From Calditrichia bacterium (GTDB lineage Bacteria; Calditrichota; Calditrichia; RBG-13-44-9; J075), in assembly GCA_028284905.1 (NCBI GenBank), contig JANQQU010000029.1, positions 87,352 to 151,351 on the forward strand: DNA of 64,000 bases, read 5' to 3'. The notes under the pieces were generated by a model. The model saw only the letters and a program-made list of their open reading frames with translations. It did not search any database and was not told where the DNA came from. Position 1 is the first letter of the stretch; the number at the start of each line of letters is the position of its first letter. Position numbers and translations under genes: made by a program. Positions 19,934 to 29,899 of the stretch are shown one piece after another.

Positions 19934-20431
19934 AAAATCCTCCAAACTAAACGGTTAATGAGTAATTACTTTCAAAGGACGAATAATTTTTTCCTTTGCC
20001 CTTCATCGCAATCTTTCGGCTTAGTGACCATAACAGATCGAGTGCCATGATGAAGACAGGATAAAGTTATGAAGTACCACGGATTTCTGTTATAACTGAT
20101 GGGCCAAAGATTTGCACAGATCGGACAAAAGTGATCAAACCGCTTCCTTTAAACACCGTCTGCAATACATTGGCAGTAGTAAATGAATCCGGATAGTTTC
20201 TTATCAGTCTCCTTGTGGAAAAGTTATGCGCCTGATATCAACATATAAATTTCAGCGCCGGCCGGTTATCAATAACCCGGCAAGAATTATCAATAATCGC
20301 GCAAATGTTTGGATTTGGGAGGTTATTGGTAGAGATGAGAGAGGCAAATGAGCAGATGAGCAAATGAGCAAATAAGCAATGGTAGAGTGCCTTACAAATT
20401 CCGAATTCAGCATTCCGCATTCCCCAATGGG
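19934..20431. other. intergenic region with low-complexity repeats
   Basis: 498 bases without a supported gene. It holds a short inverted repeat around 20260-20280 (GCCGGCCGGTTATC and nearby AACCCGGC), an AAATGAGCAAATGAGCA run at 20346-20380 and an ATTCCGAATTCAGCATTCCG run at about 20399-20425. The last two belong to families also seen at 59468-59546 and 63425-63640. Confidence 0.55.
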
Positions 20432-21031
20432 TCAACTTGAACTTGAATCAACCATCCGATACGGCCGATAGACATAATACTTCGGCCAGTCGTCCAGGCG
20501 GACATGCAGCCAGCTGACGCCTCCCCCGGCAGTACTTAACCAAACCGGTTTGGCGCTGACGCGCTTTAGCATTGCCGTCGCAACTGTTTGCCAGAGTTCC
20601 TGCCACTGCGCTTCCGGCGCTTCTCTGACAAATGCAGCCAAATGGCCATAGGCAGAAACGGATGTTTTTTGACTTGGCACGACCATAATCGCATCGCGGC
20701 CAAGATTGGGGAAAACCAGGATATCTGCCTCCGGGGAAGCCTGAAAATGTTCGGCAAAAACTGCCGGCTCCGGTGCGCGTGCGAGATAGGGGCTATCGAG
20801 CACGACAAATTCAAATGGCTGCGAGAGCGAATCGCTCGTCACGCAAGGCGTTTCCCAGCGAATGGCAGTGAACGGGCAATCAGCCAGCAGCGTATTGAAC
20901 ATTGCCCGAAACGTTTGGTCATTTTGCCAGCCATGCAAAACATCGTTGAAAGTTGCTGCTTTTGCATTAAGCTCAATAAAAAATTTCAGCCCCTGCTTAG
21001 CAGGCAACTTTTCCTGGAGTGAACGCCACAT
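20432..21031 (-). CDS. conserved hypothetical protein (DUF6940-like)
   Basis: 199 residues, soluble, no signal peptide. It starts MWRSLQEKLP with GGAG 8 nt upstream. Distinct blocks are KFFIELNAKAATFNDVLHGWQ near the N-terminus, FEFVVLDSPYLA in the middle and VSWLHVRLDDWPKYY near the end. I associate this pattern with the DUF6940 family of unknown function, from memory only. There are no catalytic motifs I can name. It is a single gene between two repeat-rich gaps. Confidence 0.7.
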   Translation of the reverse strand: MWRSLQEKLPAKQGLKFFIELNAKAATFNDVLHGWQNDQTFRAMFNTLLADCPFTAIRWETPCVTSDSLSQPFEFVVLDSPYLARAPEPAVFAEHFQASPEADILVFPNLGRDAIMVVPSQKTSVSAYGHLAAFVREAPEAQWQELWQTVATAMLKRVSAKPVWLSTAGGGVSWLHVRLDDWPKYYVYRPYRMVDSSSS

Positions 21032-21194
21032 TAGTTTTTCTCCGCTATTCTTAGGGATGACACTTTTGCCGGCTAATCCGCCATCATTTTACAAAGATTC
21101 GCTCAATTTATCAAACCAGAGAACATATACTGGTGAGACGGAACTGTGAAGATTATGCCGGCAACTTATTCTTTCCACAATCGTCTGATGGAAT

Positions 21195-21341
21195 GTAAAG
21201 GAGTAATGCTATTTGATCTGTCATTGCGAGGAATGCAATGACGAAGCAATCTCATGAAGTGCGTTGGCAAAGGAGATCGCGTCGTCGTTGCACTCCTTGC
21301 GATGACAGTCAGAACCGTATTCAACATTATATGTTTAACAC
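21195..21341. repeat. long palindromic repeat, family A copy 2
   Basis: Inner arms start TGTCATTGCGAGG (21219) and end GCGATGACA (21307), around GACGAAGCAATCTC and GAGATCGCGTCGTC. Outer ends are GGAGTAATGCT on the left and ATATGTTTAACAC on the right. It occupies most of the 374-bp gap 21032-21405, between two divergent genes. Confidence 0.75.
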
Positions 21342-21405
21342 TCCATGATTTTTTGATATCTTTATTCCACAAAACTGAAAGAAAAAATAATCCGGTAATG
21401 TTTCA

Positions 21406-22530
21406 ATGAAGCTACATGCTTTCCTAATGCTAATCGGCGCACTTCACGGCTTCTTCCTCGCCGCCGTTCTCTTATCCACTAAAAAGTTGAGAACTACCGC
21501 CAATTTGCTGCTGGTAATTATCCTGCTTATTTTTTCCGGTTATCTACTCAAACATTACCTCACGCTGGAGGGTCTTCTCAAATTTTTCCCACATCTTTCT
21601 GCGGCATTTGTGCCGCTACTTTATCTGCTGGGCCCACTATATCTTTTTTATGCCCGGTCAATGCTGGATCAATCATTAAAGTTCCAGGCGAAAGATGCTG
21701 TGCATATCGCTCCGGCGTTAATTTGCTTTCTCACCATCGTGCCGTACTACTTGCAGTCGGCAGCTTATAAAATTGCCAAAATCGAGGCCTGCGACCCCAA
21801 TAATTTTCATTTACCGGCAAATCGCGCCCTCTATTTCGGGATACTGTTTATTCAGATGGCCGGATATATTTTTACGACCTGGCAATACCTGAAACAGCAA
21901 CAAGCCGAAACTGATCGGCGCAGTTTCAAGAACAGTACTACCGTTTTTAGCTGGCTGCGTTTTTTCACTATCGGTTTTGCCAGCTTTCTCCTCTGTTTTC
22001 TAGCGGTTTTTCTTTTATTCTTCTTCACCAACTTTCATCTTTATTTTGCATTGTTCACCCTGTTATTGGTGCCGGCGTTTATGATTCATGCCATTGGATA
22101 TTGGACGATCAGAGCATCGGCCATTTTTCACGGGAATGGCGATCGCTCAGCCGGCAACCGTTATGAGGGCTCGGCTTTAACAGCATCACTCGCAAGTCAA
22201 ATGAAAGATGGTTTGCTGGATTTAATGGAAAGCGAAAAAATCTATCGGGACAGCGCTGCCGGTCTTAGCGAGATCAGCAAACGTTTATCGGTAAATTCGC
22301 GGTATTTATCGCAGTTAGTGAACCAGGAATTTCACTGTAATCTCACCGACTTCATAAATGGTTACCGAATCAGTGAAGCGAAGAAATTGCTACGCGAAGA
22401 AAAATACAGGCATTGGAGTTTGCTCGGCATTGCCATGGAAGTGGGATTTAACAGCAAGAACACTTTTACCCGGGTGTTTAAACGCCATACCGGACAAACT
22501 CCTTCCAGCTTTCGCAAATCCCTCTCCTGA
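21406..22530 (+). CDS. AraC-family transcriptional regulator with membrane-embedded N-terminal domain
   Basis: 374 residues. The first 235 residues contain about seven hydrophobic segments (starting MLIGALHGFFLAAVLL), and the C-terminal 110 residues are an AraC/XylS double helix-turn-helix (LSEISKRLSVNSRYLSQLVNQEF and LLGIAMEVGFNSKNTFTRVFKRHTGQTPSSFRK). This layout is common in Bacteroidota-type genomes, where the membrane part is thought to sense an envelope signal. The ATG at 21406 has no strong ribosome site. The next gene on the strand, a phosphatase-superfamily lipoprotein at 22658, is a plausible but unproven target. Confidence 0.9.
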   Translation: MKLHAFLMLIGALHGFFLAAVLLSTKKLRTTANLLLVIILLIFSGYLLKHYLTLEGLLKFFPHLSAAFVPLLYLLGPLYLFYARSMLDQSLKFQAKDAVHIAPALICFLTIVPYYLQSAAYKIAKIEACDPNNFHLPANRALYFGILFIQMAGYIFTTWQYLKQQQAETDRRSFKNSTTVFSWLRFFTIGFASFLLCFLAVFLLFFFTNFHLYFALFTLLLVPAFMIHAIGYWTIRASAIFHGNGDRSAGNRYEGSALTASLASQMKDGLLDLMESEKIYRDSAAGLSEISKRLSVNSRYLSQLVNQEFHCNLTDFINGYRISEAKKLLREEKYRHWSLLGIAMEVGFNSKNTFTRVFKRHTGQTPSSFRKSLS

Positions 22531-22657
22531 CAACTCATTTTCCAAAAACAACAAGCCCCAATTTATGAATTGTGGCCGGAAACGGTTCCCAGCAGCTTAT
22601 TTTGGTTACGAGCTGATGTGTATTTCCGGTTTAGTGACATTGAATATGGGGCTGCTT

Positions 22658-24358
22658 ATGCAAACCAAAACTTTCAAACTTTTTATTGCAAAATATCTGC
22701 TGTTATTCCTTTTATTCATTTCCGGTTTATCCTGTTCGGAGTCGGGCAATGGGGAAAAGACAAAACTGGTTGTACTGATCGGCATCGATCAGTTCCGCTC
22801 CAGCTATCTGGAGGAATATGGAGCGGCATTTTCCGGTGGATTTCAGCGGTTGCTGGCGCAGGGCCATTATTATCCCCGGGCAGTCGTTGACCATGCCCCG
22901 ACTTTGTCCATGCCGGGACATACCACCCTGGCCACCGGTGCACATCCTGGCCGTCATGGGATCAATGCAAACGACTGGTTTGAAACCCTGCCGAATGGCA
23001 AACGACGGCGGGTGATTATTTTCCGGGATACGAACTTCAACATCGTCGGGCATCCGCAATTGACCGGCATCTCCCCGCAGCATTTGCGCGTCACCGGATT
23101 GGCGGACTGGATTCGCGCCACAGAGCCCGATGCACGAACCGTCGCGTTAAGTACCGGCAATGCCCTGGCAATGTTTTACGGCGGACGCGCGCTGCCGGAT
23201 ACCTCTCGTAATCATGCCTACTGGCTTTCGCACAGGGCGGGAGAATTTATTACCTCCAGCTATTTTCGCCCGGATTATCCGGCCTGGGTCGCAGATTTCA
23301 ACAACACCCATCTGCCACTGTTGCGGCGGAATCGCGCATGGAAAAGTAAAGTTCCTGCAGCGCATCGCTCACTGGCGAGAGCCGACGACGTGCCGTACGA
23401 AAACAACGGTATCGCTGTTACATTCCCTCATGTTTTTGAATATGCGGACAGTAGCAATAGTGAAATTCTCGCCGGGAAAAACGCCGCGTACAATCGCTGG
23501 TTCGCAAACTCGCCTTTTGCTGATGAAGCATTATTTGCCCTCGCCAAAAAAGCAGTTGAAGCCCGGGAACTGGGGCAGCGGCAGTCAACGGATTTTCTGG
23601 CGCTGGCGATTAAGTCGGTCGACCGTATTGGTCACGATTTTGGCCCCGCCAGTCAGGAACAACTGGATATTCTTTTCCGGCTCGATCGCTTACTGGGGGA
23701 TTTCTTTCAATATCTGGATGATACGATTGGCAAAGACAATTACCTTATCACCCTGTCCGCCGATCACGGTGCGCTCAACATCGTAGAGTATGAGCAGGAA
23801 GCAGGGCGTCCGGGCAGGCGAATTTCCGAAGCAGACATTCAGAACCTCTTGAATGAAGTCGATCAATTCGTGAAAACATATGACGGAGCACCAGAGGAAT
23901 TAGCGGAAAAGGTTGCGGCGGAATTAGAGAAATCAGACTTTGTCGCCCGGGCGATGACACCGAAAATGCTCAGCAGCAAAGATCCAGCAGACGATATTCT
24001 CCATTATTACCGAAATTCCTACATTCCCGGCCGCAACACGACCTTTCCGCTCTGGACCAGGAAGGTGCTCTACAGAAAATTTTCCGAGACCCATCCAGTA
24101 AACTGGGGAATTATTGTGGAGTTTGCGGAATATACCTCGCTCTGGACGGCCCGCGCCAATCATGGCTCATCACATCGATACGATCGGGAAGTGCCGATTA
24201 TTTTTATGGGGGATGGTGTTGATCCGGGCATTGCCACAACCCCGGCCCGCACAGTCGATGTCGCACCGACACTGGCGGAACTCGCCGGTATCGCCTTTCC
24301 TGATAGCGTGGACGGCATTGTATTACCGGTTCACAGGGAGCATTCGTCCGAGAATTAA
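22658..24358 (+). CDS. alkaline-phosphatase-superfamily lipoprotein (PafA/NPP-like phosphatase or phosphodiesterase)
   Basis: About 566 residues. The signal peptide carries lipobox ISGLSC. The superfamily metal and nucleophile region reads LVVLIGIDQFRSSYLEEY ... HAPTLSMPGHTTLATGAHPGRHGI, where the Thr in APT is the likely nucleophile, followed by NANDW as in PafA-type phosphatases. Later metal-binding blocks are KSVDRIGHDFGP, LSADHGALNIVEY and HGSSHRYDREVPIIFMG. It should hydrolyse phosphate mono- or diesters with two zinc ions in the periplasm. The open frame extends upstream into the AraC gene but the signal peptide sets the start near 22646 or 22658. It follows the AraC gene by 127 nt. Confidence 0.87.
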   Translation: MQTKTFKLFIAKYLLLFLLFISGLSCSESGNGEKTKLVVLIGIDQFRSSYLEEYGAAFSGGFQRLLAQGHYYPRAVVDHAPTLSMPGHTTLATGAHPGRHGINANDWFETLPNGKRRRVIIFRDTNFNIVGHPQLTGISPQHLRVTGLADWIRATEPDARTVALSTGNALAMFYGGRALPDTSRNHAYWLSHRAGEFITSSYFRPDYPAWVADFNNTHLPLLRRNRAWKSKVPAAHRSLARADDVPYENNGIAVTFPHVFEYADSSNSEILAGKNAAYNRWFANSPFADEALFALAKKAVEARELGQRQSTDFLALAIKSVDRIGHDFGPASQEQLDILFRLDRLLGDFFQYLDDTIGKDNYLITLSADHGALNIVEYEQEAGRPGRRISEADIQNLLNEVDQFVKTYDGAPEELAEKVAAELEKSDFVARAMTPKMLSSKDPADDILHYYRNSYIPGRNTTFPLWTRKVLYRKFSETHPVNWGIIVEFAEYTSLWTARANHGSSHRYDREVPIIFMGDGVDPGIATTPARTVDVAPTLAELAGIAFPDSVDGIVLPVHREHSSEN

Positions 24359-24460
24359 GAATTTTATTAGGTTATTAAGCGTCGGAGAAAGTGGCGGTCG
24401 ACAGTGGCAGAAAAAAATAGCTGCCACCTGCTACTGCCCACTGCCACTTTTACATAGTTG

Positions 24461-25714
24461 CTACTGCCCTGCGCCTAAGGCCTTCAGCCTTGCCTGAAAC
24501 CGCTCCAGCTGCGGATCTTCATTTTTCGCAGCCAAGGCCGTCGCTTTTTCATAAGCCGCTAAAGCTTTCGGAGTATCGCCCATTTTTTCAAAAGTATCGC
24601 CAAGACCGGCATAAAGCAATGGTGCATCCGGTAAACGCTGTATCCCTGTTTCAAAAAAAGAACGGGCTTTTTCCAGCTTTCCATGCTTCAAATAAAATTG
24701 CCCGTAGCGATGATGCCAGCGCACCGGGTATAAACCGGCAATCCTTCCCTTGAAGTAATTCATAAAGAAATCAAAAGAATCAAAGTCATCGGCACGCATG
24801 GAAAGTGAGAGCAAATTAAAGATGGTGGCATGATGAATTTCCGCTGCGGTATTATATTTCTCACTACGATTTTGATAGTGCTGCGTCAATTGTTCGATAC
24901 CACCGGCACCTTCGAACGCTTGCAAGCTTTCAAAAGATATCGGCTTAAAGTCGCGATAGTATTCCGTTACTCCCCGGTAAATGGTGCGATAGGGCGTCGA
25001 CCAGTGGTCTTCCTCCGGCAGCGATTCTTTTTTCCAGCGTAATTGCGCCGGGGCTTTTTTCTCCAATAATTCGGTGAATCCGGCAACACTTTTGGATAGC
25101 CAGGTCTCATCCGGACTGGTAGCAAAGTAGAGGAATTTTTCTGCTGGTAAACCGCGATTAGCAAACTCGCTGAAAGCGACAGAATCTGCCGTTGCCGCAC
25201 TCGCTGCAAAATAGGCGTTAAAGAGATCAGGTCTTTTTAATAAAATCTCTATAACGGAATAGCCAGCCGATTGCCAGCCGAAAATCATTCGGTCATCGGA
25301 TGCACGATAGTTATTCTCGATGTACGGAAGTAATTCTTTCTCCAGGAAATCCCGGTATTTCAGAAAACGCTGCGCCGAACCAAAATCCAAGCGACGCAGT
25401 TGCTTGTCATCGCTCCTGATGCCGACAACGATAAAGCGAGGAGATTTATAGCGCCACTCCGCTGTCTGTTGAAAGGCGACGCCGTAGTAGAAATAATAGT
25501 GCCCATCTAAAATATACAGTACCGGATAATCCCGGGAGGTTTGTGAATAGTCTTCCGGCAGATAAATTTGTAGCGCTAAATCCCGCTGCAAGATTGCGGA
25601 ATGAATAGTTTGATTTTGAATATTGCTTTGCTTATTCATCTGCTCCTGTGCGACGATTGTAACGCCGGAAAAGATGAATAATAAGGTGAGAAAAAACGTA
25701 GAAAGATGTTTCAC
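24461..25714 (-). CDS. secreted alpha/beta-hydrolase esterase with TPR tail (paralogue of 11739)
   Basis: About 417 residues. The start is a GTG with AGGAG 6 nt upstream, giving a signal peptide MKHLSTFFLTLLFIF. Esterase blocks match the 11739 protein: YPVLYILDGHYYFYYG, FIVVGIRSDDKQLRRLDF and the nucleophile elbow FGWQSAGYS. The last 110 residues hold two to three TPR-like repeats (KLEKARSFFETGIQRLPDAPLLYAGLGDTFEKMGDTPKALAAYEKA). A His near PEEDHWSTPYRTIYRG completes the likely triad. Ester substrate unknown. It converges with the phosphatase gene; a short GTGGCAG/CTGCCAC hairpin lies between them (24404-24427). Confidence 0.85.
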   Translation of the reverse strand: MKHLSTFFLTLLFIFSGVTIVAQEQMNKQSNIQNQTIHSAILQRDLALQIYLPEDYSQTSRDYPVLYILDGHYYFYYGVAFQQTAEWRYKSPRFIVVGIRSDDKQLRRLDFGSAQRFLKYRDFLEKELLPYIENNYRASDDRMIFGWQSAGYSVIEILLKRPDLFNAYFAASAATADSVAFSEFANRGLPAEKFLYFATSPDETWLSKSVAGFTELLEKKAPAQLRWKKESLPEEDHWSTPYRTIYRGVTEYYRDFKPISFESLQAFEGAGGIEQLTQHYQNRSEKYNTAAEIHHATIFNLLSLSMRADDFDSFDFFMNYFKGRIAGLYPVRWHHRYGQFYLKHGKLEKARSFFETGIQRLPDAPLLYAGLGDTFEKMGDTPKALAAYEKATALAAKNEDPQLERFQARLKALGAGQ

Positions 25715-25881
25715 TGGCATCTCCTGTTTTATCGCGATCGCTTCTGCCAACAACAATTCTTCGAGATTAAACGCCAACGTAATCTATCTTGTAATGTTTC
25801 AGTCGGTTAGTGATAGTCGGGAAAGGGAAAATATTTTGCTGCAATTCAAGGTTGGCAAACAGATGTGAATAAAATACAACT

Positions 25882-26070
25882 ATGTGACCCTTTCAGGGTA
25901 AAACGCTTTCGAGGGTTTTAACCCTGGGCTCCCAGGGTTAAACCTGTAACCGGTTCTCCCTTTGGGGCTTTGCGTTAAAAATACGCCGAAGGCGTTGCAT
26001 ATCTCAACCGGGGGGCATACATGAGCCCCCTGGTTGAGATAACTTTTATACCAACCCTGAAGGGGTTACA
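25882..26070. repeat. cluster of CCCTTTCAGGG-type hairpins, copy 1
   Basis: Successive palindromes: ACCCTTTCAGGGT, AACCCTGGGCTCCCAGGGTT, ACGCCGAAGGCGT and a 15-bp-arm hairpin TCTCAACCGGGGGGC / GCCCCCTGGTTGAGA (26001-26038), ending AACCCTGAAGGGGTT. Fills most of the 423-bp gap 25715-26137. A related cluster is at 41630-41722. Confidence 0.65.
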
Positions 26071-26137
26071 GAATTTTTGATGTTAAATGTTACCAGTGAA
26101 TACATTTTCACAAAATTTGTCAAAGAACGATAATTTT

Positions 26138-27727
26138 TTAATCGGTCGCGAGAAACCGCGGCGCCTTACGATGTTTCGTGCCCTGCTCATAGGCGTAGGC
26201 GATTTCCAGCAATAGCGGCTCACTCCAGGCCCGGCCGAAGAATGAGATCCCTAGCGGCACCTCACCGACAAAACCCATCGGCACATTAATGTTTGGATAG
26301 CCGGAGAGCGCCGCATTTACGGAAGTAGAGAGTACAAAATTATCGCCATTGATCAAATCCGTTTTCCAGGCCGGGCCGCCGGACGGTGCAACAATTGCAT
26401 CCAACTGATGTTCATTCATTACCCGGTCGATGCCGTCTTCCCGGTAAGCTTTTAGCATTGCGCGGACAGCAGTTTTATAATCTTCGGTTTCCAAATCGCC
26501 TTTAGATTGCGCGTTCTCCATTCTCCCCAGGTTAAAATGGCGCATTTCAATACTATCCGCCTCGGTCGCTGCAATTGCTTCGGCAAGATTCTTCACCGGC
26601 GCATTTTCTCCCAGCCGGGCAAAATATTTTCTCAGTCCATCTTTAAATTCATAAGCAAGCACTTCGATCGAATTTGTATAAGGAGTGCCTTCAACCAGTT
26701 GATCCAGCTCGACAATCTCAACTCCCTGACTCTTTAAAAAACGAACGGCCTGATGCATTAACGAATCTACTTTAAAATGGGTGCCTTCTGCAGTCTTCAG
26801 ATAACCGATCCGTTTTCCCTGCAATCCTTCCTTCTTCAGGAATTGGGTATAATCGGTATGGAAATTTCCCTCGCTGGCCAATGTTCTCGCATCGCTGGCA
26901 TCCACACCGGTGATCGCCCCGAGCAGAATTGCCGCATCCGTTACGTTGCGGGCCATCGGTCCGGCAGTATCCTGCGTTTCACTAATCGGCACAATGCCGG
27001 AACGGCTCCAGAGCCCTACCGTTGGTTTGATGCCGACAATGCCATTGGCGTTGGAAGGACACATAATCGATCCCCAGGTTTCCGTACCGATAGAAACTGC
27101 ACACAAGTTTGCCGAAACCGACACCGCCGAGCCGGAGCTGGAGCCACAAGGGTTTCTATCCAACACATAAGGATTTTTCGTCTGCCCACCAACACCGCTC
27201 CAGCCACTGGAAGAAAAGGAACCGCGATAGTTGGCCCACTCACTAAGATTTGCCTTCGCGAGAATCACCGCGCCCGCTTCCCGCAGTTTTTTGGCGACGT
27301 GGCTATCCTCTGGCGGATAGGAATCTTTTAACACCCGGGAACCGGCAGTTGTGGGCATTTTATCATGGGTATCGATATTGTCTTTTAAAATCACCGGAAT
27401 ACCATGCATCGGTCCGCGGCTGTTGCCCTCAGCTAATTCCTTATCCAGTTCATCGGCGATTGCCAGTGCATCGGGATTAACGATGATGATCGAGTTTATC
27501 GCCGGTCCGTTGCGGTCAATTTCTTCAATCCGGTCGATATACAGCTGAACGATGCTTCGCACGGAATAGGTGCCGTCCTGATATCCCTGCCGGATTTCCG
27601 GGATGGTAATTTCATCCAACTCAAATGGGGCAATTTCTTCCGGTGATTTTTCGGTTTGGCAAGCAGATAACAGCAGTGAAATAATTAAAAGCGGCAATAT
27701 TCTAAAAAAATAGCGAAATAACTTCAT
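26138..27727 (-). CDS. amidase-signature-family lipoprotein
   Basis: About 529 residues. The signal peptide ends in lipobox LLLSAC. The amidase-signature Ser-Ser-Lys triad region is visible: PVILKDNIDT (Lys), then DRNPCGSSSGSAVSVSANL (Ser) and GTETWGSIMCPSNANGIVGIKPTVG. These enzymes hydrolyse amide bonds; here the lipid anchor puts it in the envelope. ATG 27727 has AAGGGA 6 nt upstream, and the further-upstream ATG is not needed. Substrate unknown; GatA is unlikely because of the signal peptide and no GatB/C neighbours. Single gene. Confidence 0.92.
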   Translation of the reverse strand: MKLFRYFFRILPLLIISLLLSACQTEKSPEEIAPFELDEITIPEIRQGYQDGTYSVRSIVQLYIDRIEEIDRNGPAINSIIIVNPDALAIADELDKELAEGNSRGPMHGIPVILKDNIDTHDKMPTTAGSRVLKDSYPPEDSHVAKKLREAGAVILAKANLSEWANYRGSFSSSGWSGVGGQTKNPYVLDRNPCGSSSGSAVSVSANLCAVSIGTETWGSIMCPSNANGIVGIKPTVGLWSRSGIVPISETQDTAGPMARNVTDAAILLGAITGVDASDARTLASEGNFHTDYTQFLKKEGLQGKRIGYLKTAEGTHFKVDSLMHQAVRFLKSQGVEIVELDQLVEGTPYTNSIEVLAYEFKDGLRKYFARLGENAPVKNLAEAIAATEADSIEMRHFNLGRMENAQSKGDLETEDYKTAVRAMLKAYREDGIDRVMNEHQLDAIVAPSGGPAWKTDLINGDNFVLSTSVNAALSGYPNINVPMGFVGEVPLGISFFGRAWSEPLLLEIAYAYEQGTKHRKAPRFLATD

Positions 27728-27827
27728 GGGATTCCCTTGTGATTTACTCAAATAACAGATTCATCATATTTTAGTGAATTTCCGGCAATCTGCCAAATTT
27801 AAGAGCGAAGCAGTATAATAGTGAATA

Positions 27828-28610
27828 TCAGGAAAAAAATGCCGGTAGAACGTGGATGACCAGGTCCACAGAAAAATGCGCCATCATGGCGGCGATGAGG
27901 CTGCGGCGCCAATAGCACCAGCCATACAAGGCACCGACAAGCGTGTTTCCGATAATCGTCCCGCCAATGGCAAACGGAGAACCGGCGCCATGGGAGATGA
28001 GTTGTGGCAGGTGCGCCAGTCCAAAACCGATGCCCGCCAAGATAATCACTGGCCAGGCAACTGCCGGCCGTATTTCATCATGCCCGAGTGCACGGGTGAT
28101 CAGCCAAAGGAGAAGGGTCATTAAACCGAGGCGAAACCAGACCTCTTCGCCGATGGCAGCGCCCGTCGAGGCAAGCAGTCCTCCAATGACACCGAGGTGC
28201 CCAAAGGCGGGGAGCTCCGCCGGTAAATAAGGCGCGGTAAAAAACCTGATGATGATAAGTATAGCCCCCATCAATATTCCGAGAATCCCGGCGAGTTTCA
28301 GATCTTGAAACAACCAATTTTTTGCGCCGGGTGTTTTCGCAAGCAGTGCGGCCATTAAAGGTGCGCCGAGCCCAACCTGACGACCTAGCCAGATCCCCAA
28401 TCCACATAACGGAATCGTTAGCAAACTCAGTATTATCAGGCTCTGTAGAAAGACATCCTGAAAATTTTCTCCGGATTGAGCAGTGCTGTAAGCCAGAGCG
28501 CCCAGTTGTGAAATAGCAGTCAACAACCAGAGGATGACTAATAGTGTGAAAAACGGCTGAGTGACTTTTGGCTTATCAAACACTTGATTAAAAATGGTAT
28601 TTGCATCCAT
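27828..28610 (-). CDS. CPBP-family intramembrane metalloprotease
   Basis: 260 residues with about eight membrane segments. The three CPBP/Abi motifs are present: GEEVWFR (E155, E156, R160), FGLAHLPQ (H200) and a third block with MMAHFSVDL (H245). These residues coordinate the metal in CAAX-type proteases such as Rce1. Bacterial members have been linked to peptide maturation and immunity to bacteriocins, but no such substrate gene is next to it. Own gene, 100 nt from the amidase start. Confidence 0.88.
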   Translation of the reverse strand: MDANTIFNQVFDKPKVTQPFFTLLVILWLLTAISQLGALAYSTAQSGENFQDVFLQSLIILSLLTIPLCGLGIWLGRQVGLGAPLMAALLAKTPGAKNWLFQDLKLAGILGILMGAILIIIRFFTAPYLPAELPAFGHLGVIGGLLASTGAAIGEEVWFRLGLMTLLLWLITRALGHDEIRPAVAWPVIILAGIGFGLAHLPQLISHGAGSPFAIGGTIIGNTLVGALYGWCYWRRSLIAAMMAHFSVDLVIHVLPAFFS

Positions 28611-28701
28611 AGATTATTAGATCCCATTTCTTTCTAAAAAATTAAGAGCAAAACATCTACTTCCATTCATCAGGGCTTAATTCAGCTTACAAAACAGCAT
28701 C

Positions 28702-28751
28702 AGCCCGCTAAGGGCGCCCTAAACTAGCCCAGGACGTCAGTCCAGGGCGGG
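28702..28751. repeat. short GC-rich hairpin repeat
   Basis: AGCCCGC ... GCGGGT enclose a smaller hairpin CCCAGGAC-GTCA-GTCCAGGG. Similar in style to the CCCTTTCAGGG-type clusters. Located just after the DUF1697 gene stop, where it could also end transcription. Confidence 0.35.
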
Positions 28752-28759
28752 TAAAACGT

Positions 28760-29287
28760 TTATTCTATCATTGTCGCCAGTTTATTCACGGTATTCCAGT
28801 TACGGGCGGTGGCGGGCACGCCCAGCGCCTTTTCGACAACCGTCGCCAATTTCGAGCGGCCGATCCCATCCGGCGCATATACATAAAACACTTTTCCTTT
28901 CAACAGGAATTGCTCCGAATCTTTTTTGACAGATTCAAGCAAATCCAGATCGGGCTGATTTGCCGGTGATGTCAGAAAATTAAAATGTAAAGTCTTACCA
29001 TTGTCTGTCGGAAAGGGGTTATTGTTTATCGCTTCCTGAAATGCTGCCACATCCAACAATAAAACTCGTGGCTCAAATCCTTTATTTGCCAGAATCGCTT
29101 TGCTGATTGCATCAGCATCAATATCCTCCATCCTTTTACTACTCTGAAAAACCACGTTGCCACTCTGGATATACGTCCGGACGTTTTTGCAGCCCATTGT
29201 CTCCAGCATTGCAGCAAGCTCTTTCATGGGTAAAATGTTTTTACCACCGACGTTAATTCCGCGAAAAAGCGCAATATAGGTGTTCAC
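28760..29287 (-). CDS. DUF1697 domain protein
   Basis: 175 residues, full length for DUF1697. It starts at GTG with GGAG 5 nt upstream. The family pattern is YIALFRGINVGGKNILPMKELAAMLE, then VRTYIQSGNVVF and the C-terminal ATARNWNTVNKLATM. Cytosolic; function unknown in the family. It ends next to a GC-rich hairpin at 28702-28751, and the next gene upstream on the strand is a GNAT acetyltransferase 67 nt away. Confidence 0.92.
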   Translation of the reverse strand: MNTYIALFRGINVGGKNILPMKELAAMLETMGCKNVRTYIQSGNVVFQSSKRMEDIDADAISKAILANKGFEPRVLLLDVAAFQEAINNNPFPTDNGKTLHFNFLTSPANQPDLDLLESVKKDSEQFLLKGKVFYVYAPDGIGRSKLATVVEKALGVPATARNWNTVNKLATMIE

Positions 29288-29353
29288 ATAATCTCCAGTT
29301 TATATTTCGTTATTTCGGTTGAGTGCATCCGCATATAACTAATGGCACCGAAA

Positions 29354-29899
29354 CTATGACTCACTACGGATGATGGAAAAGCACAGGACATCCCGAGGTT
29401 CCGGGCCCACATTGGGATGAACGGTCCAACGCCTGAGCACCCCTTCGCACTGAAAACCAGCCCGTTCCAGCACTCGCGCGGATGCCAGGTTCTCGCAATC
29501 GCAGATCGCCCAAATTCGATGTACATCGGGCTGCGCTAAAAACCAACGGGTAAGTTCGGACACTGCTTCTGTCATAAAACCGTTGCCACAGGCGTCAGGC
29601 TTGAGGACGTAGCCAAGACCGACGCGATGTCCCGCAGGATGAGCGGCGATCGCCCCTAATGCTTCCCGGGACGCCCGGTCTTCCAGCATCCACGAATAGC
29701 GTTTCCCATTATCCCAATCCGCCTCACAACGGGTAGCGTGCGCGATGGCATCGTTTATCGTCTCATGCGGTTTCCAGGTGAGATATCGCGTCACTTTTGG
29801 ATCCTGGGCCCAGCCTTCGAAAATCCGATCGGCGTCAGGCATTCGCAGCCGGCAAATCCGGAGGCGTTCAGTATTAAGGACTTCAGGTGGGGTCTGCAT
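29354..29899 (-). CDS. GNAT-family N-acetyltransferase (RimJ/RimL type)
   Basis: 181 residues. It begins with the Acetyltransf_3 pattern TERLRICRLRMPDADRIFEGW, followed by the acetyl-CoA-binding core VGLGYVLKPDACGNGFMTEAV and CENLASARVLERAGFQCEGVLRR. Start ATG with GAGG 6 nt upstream. It transfers an acetyl group from acetyl-CoA to an amine, protein N-terminus or small molecule. Possibly co-transcribed with the DUF1697 gene downstream. Confidence 0.9.
   Translation of the reverse strand: MQTPPEVLNTERLRICRLRMPDADRIFEGWAQDPKVTRYLTWKPHETINDAIAHATRCEADWDNGKRYSWMLEDRASREALGAIAAHPAGHRVGLGYVLKPDACGNGFMTEAVSELTRWFLAQPDVHRIWAICDCENLASARVLERAGFQCEGVLRRWTVHPNVGPEPRDVLCFSIIRSES

Noticed and set aside
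26138..27727. GatA subunit of the tRNA amidotransferase
   Set aside because: It has a lipoprotein signal and no GatB or GatC neighbours.
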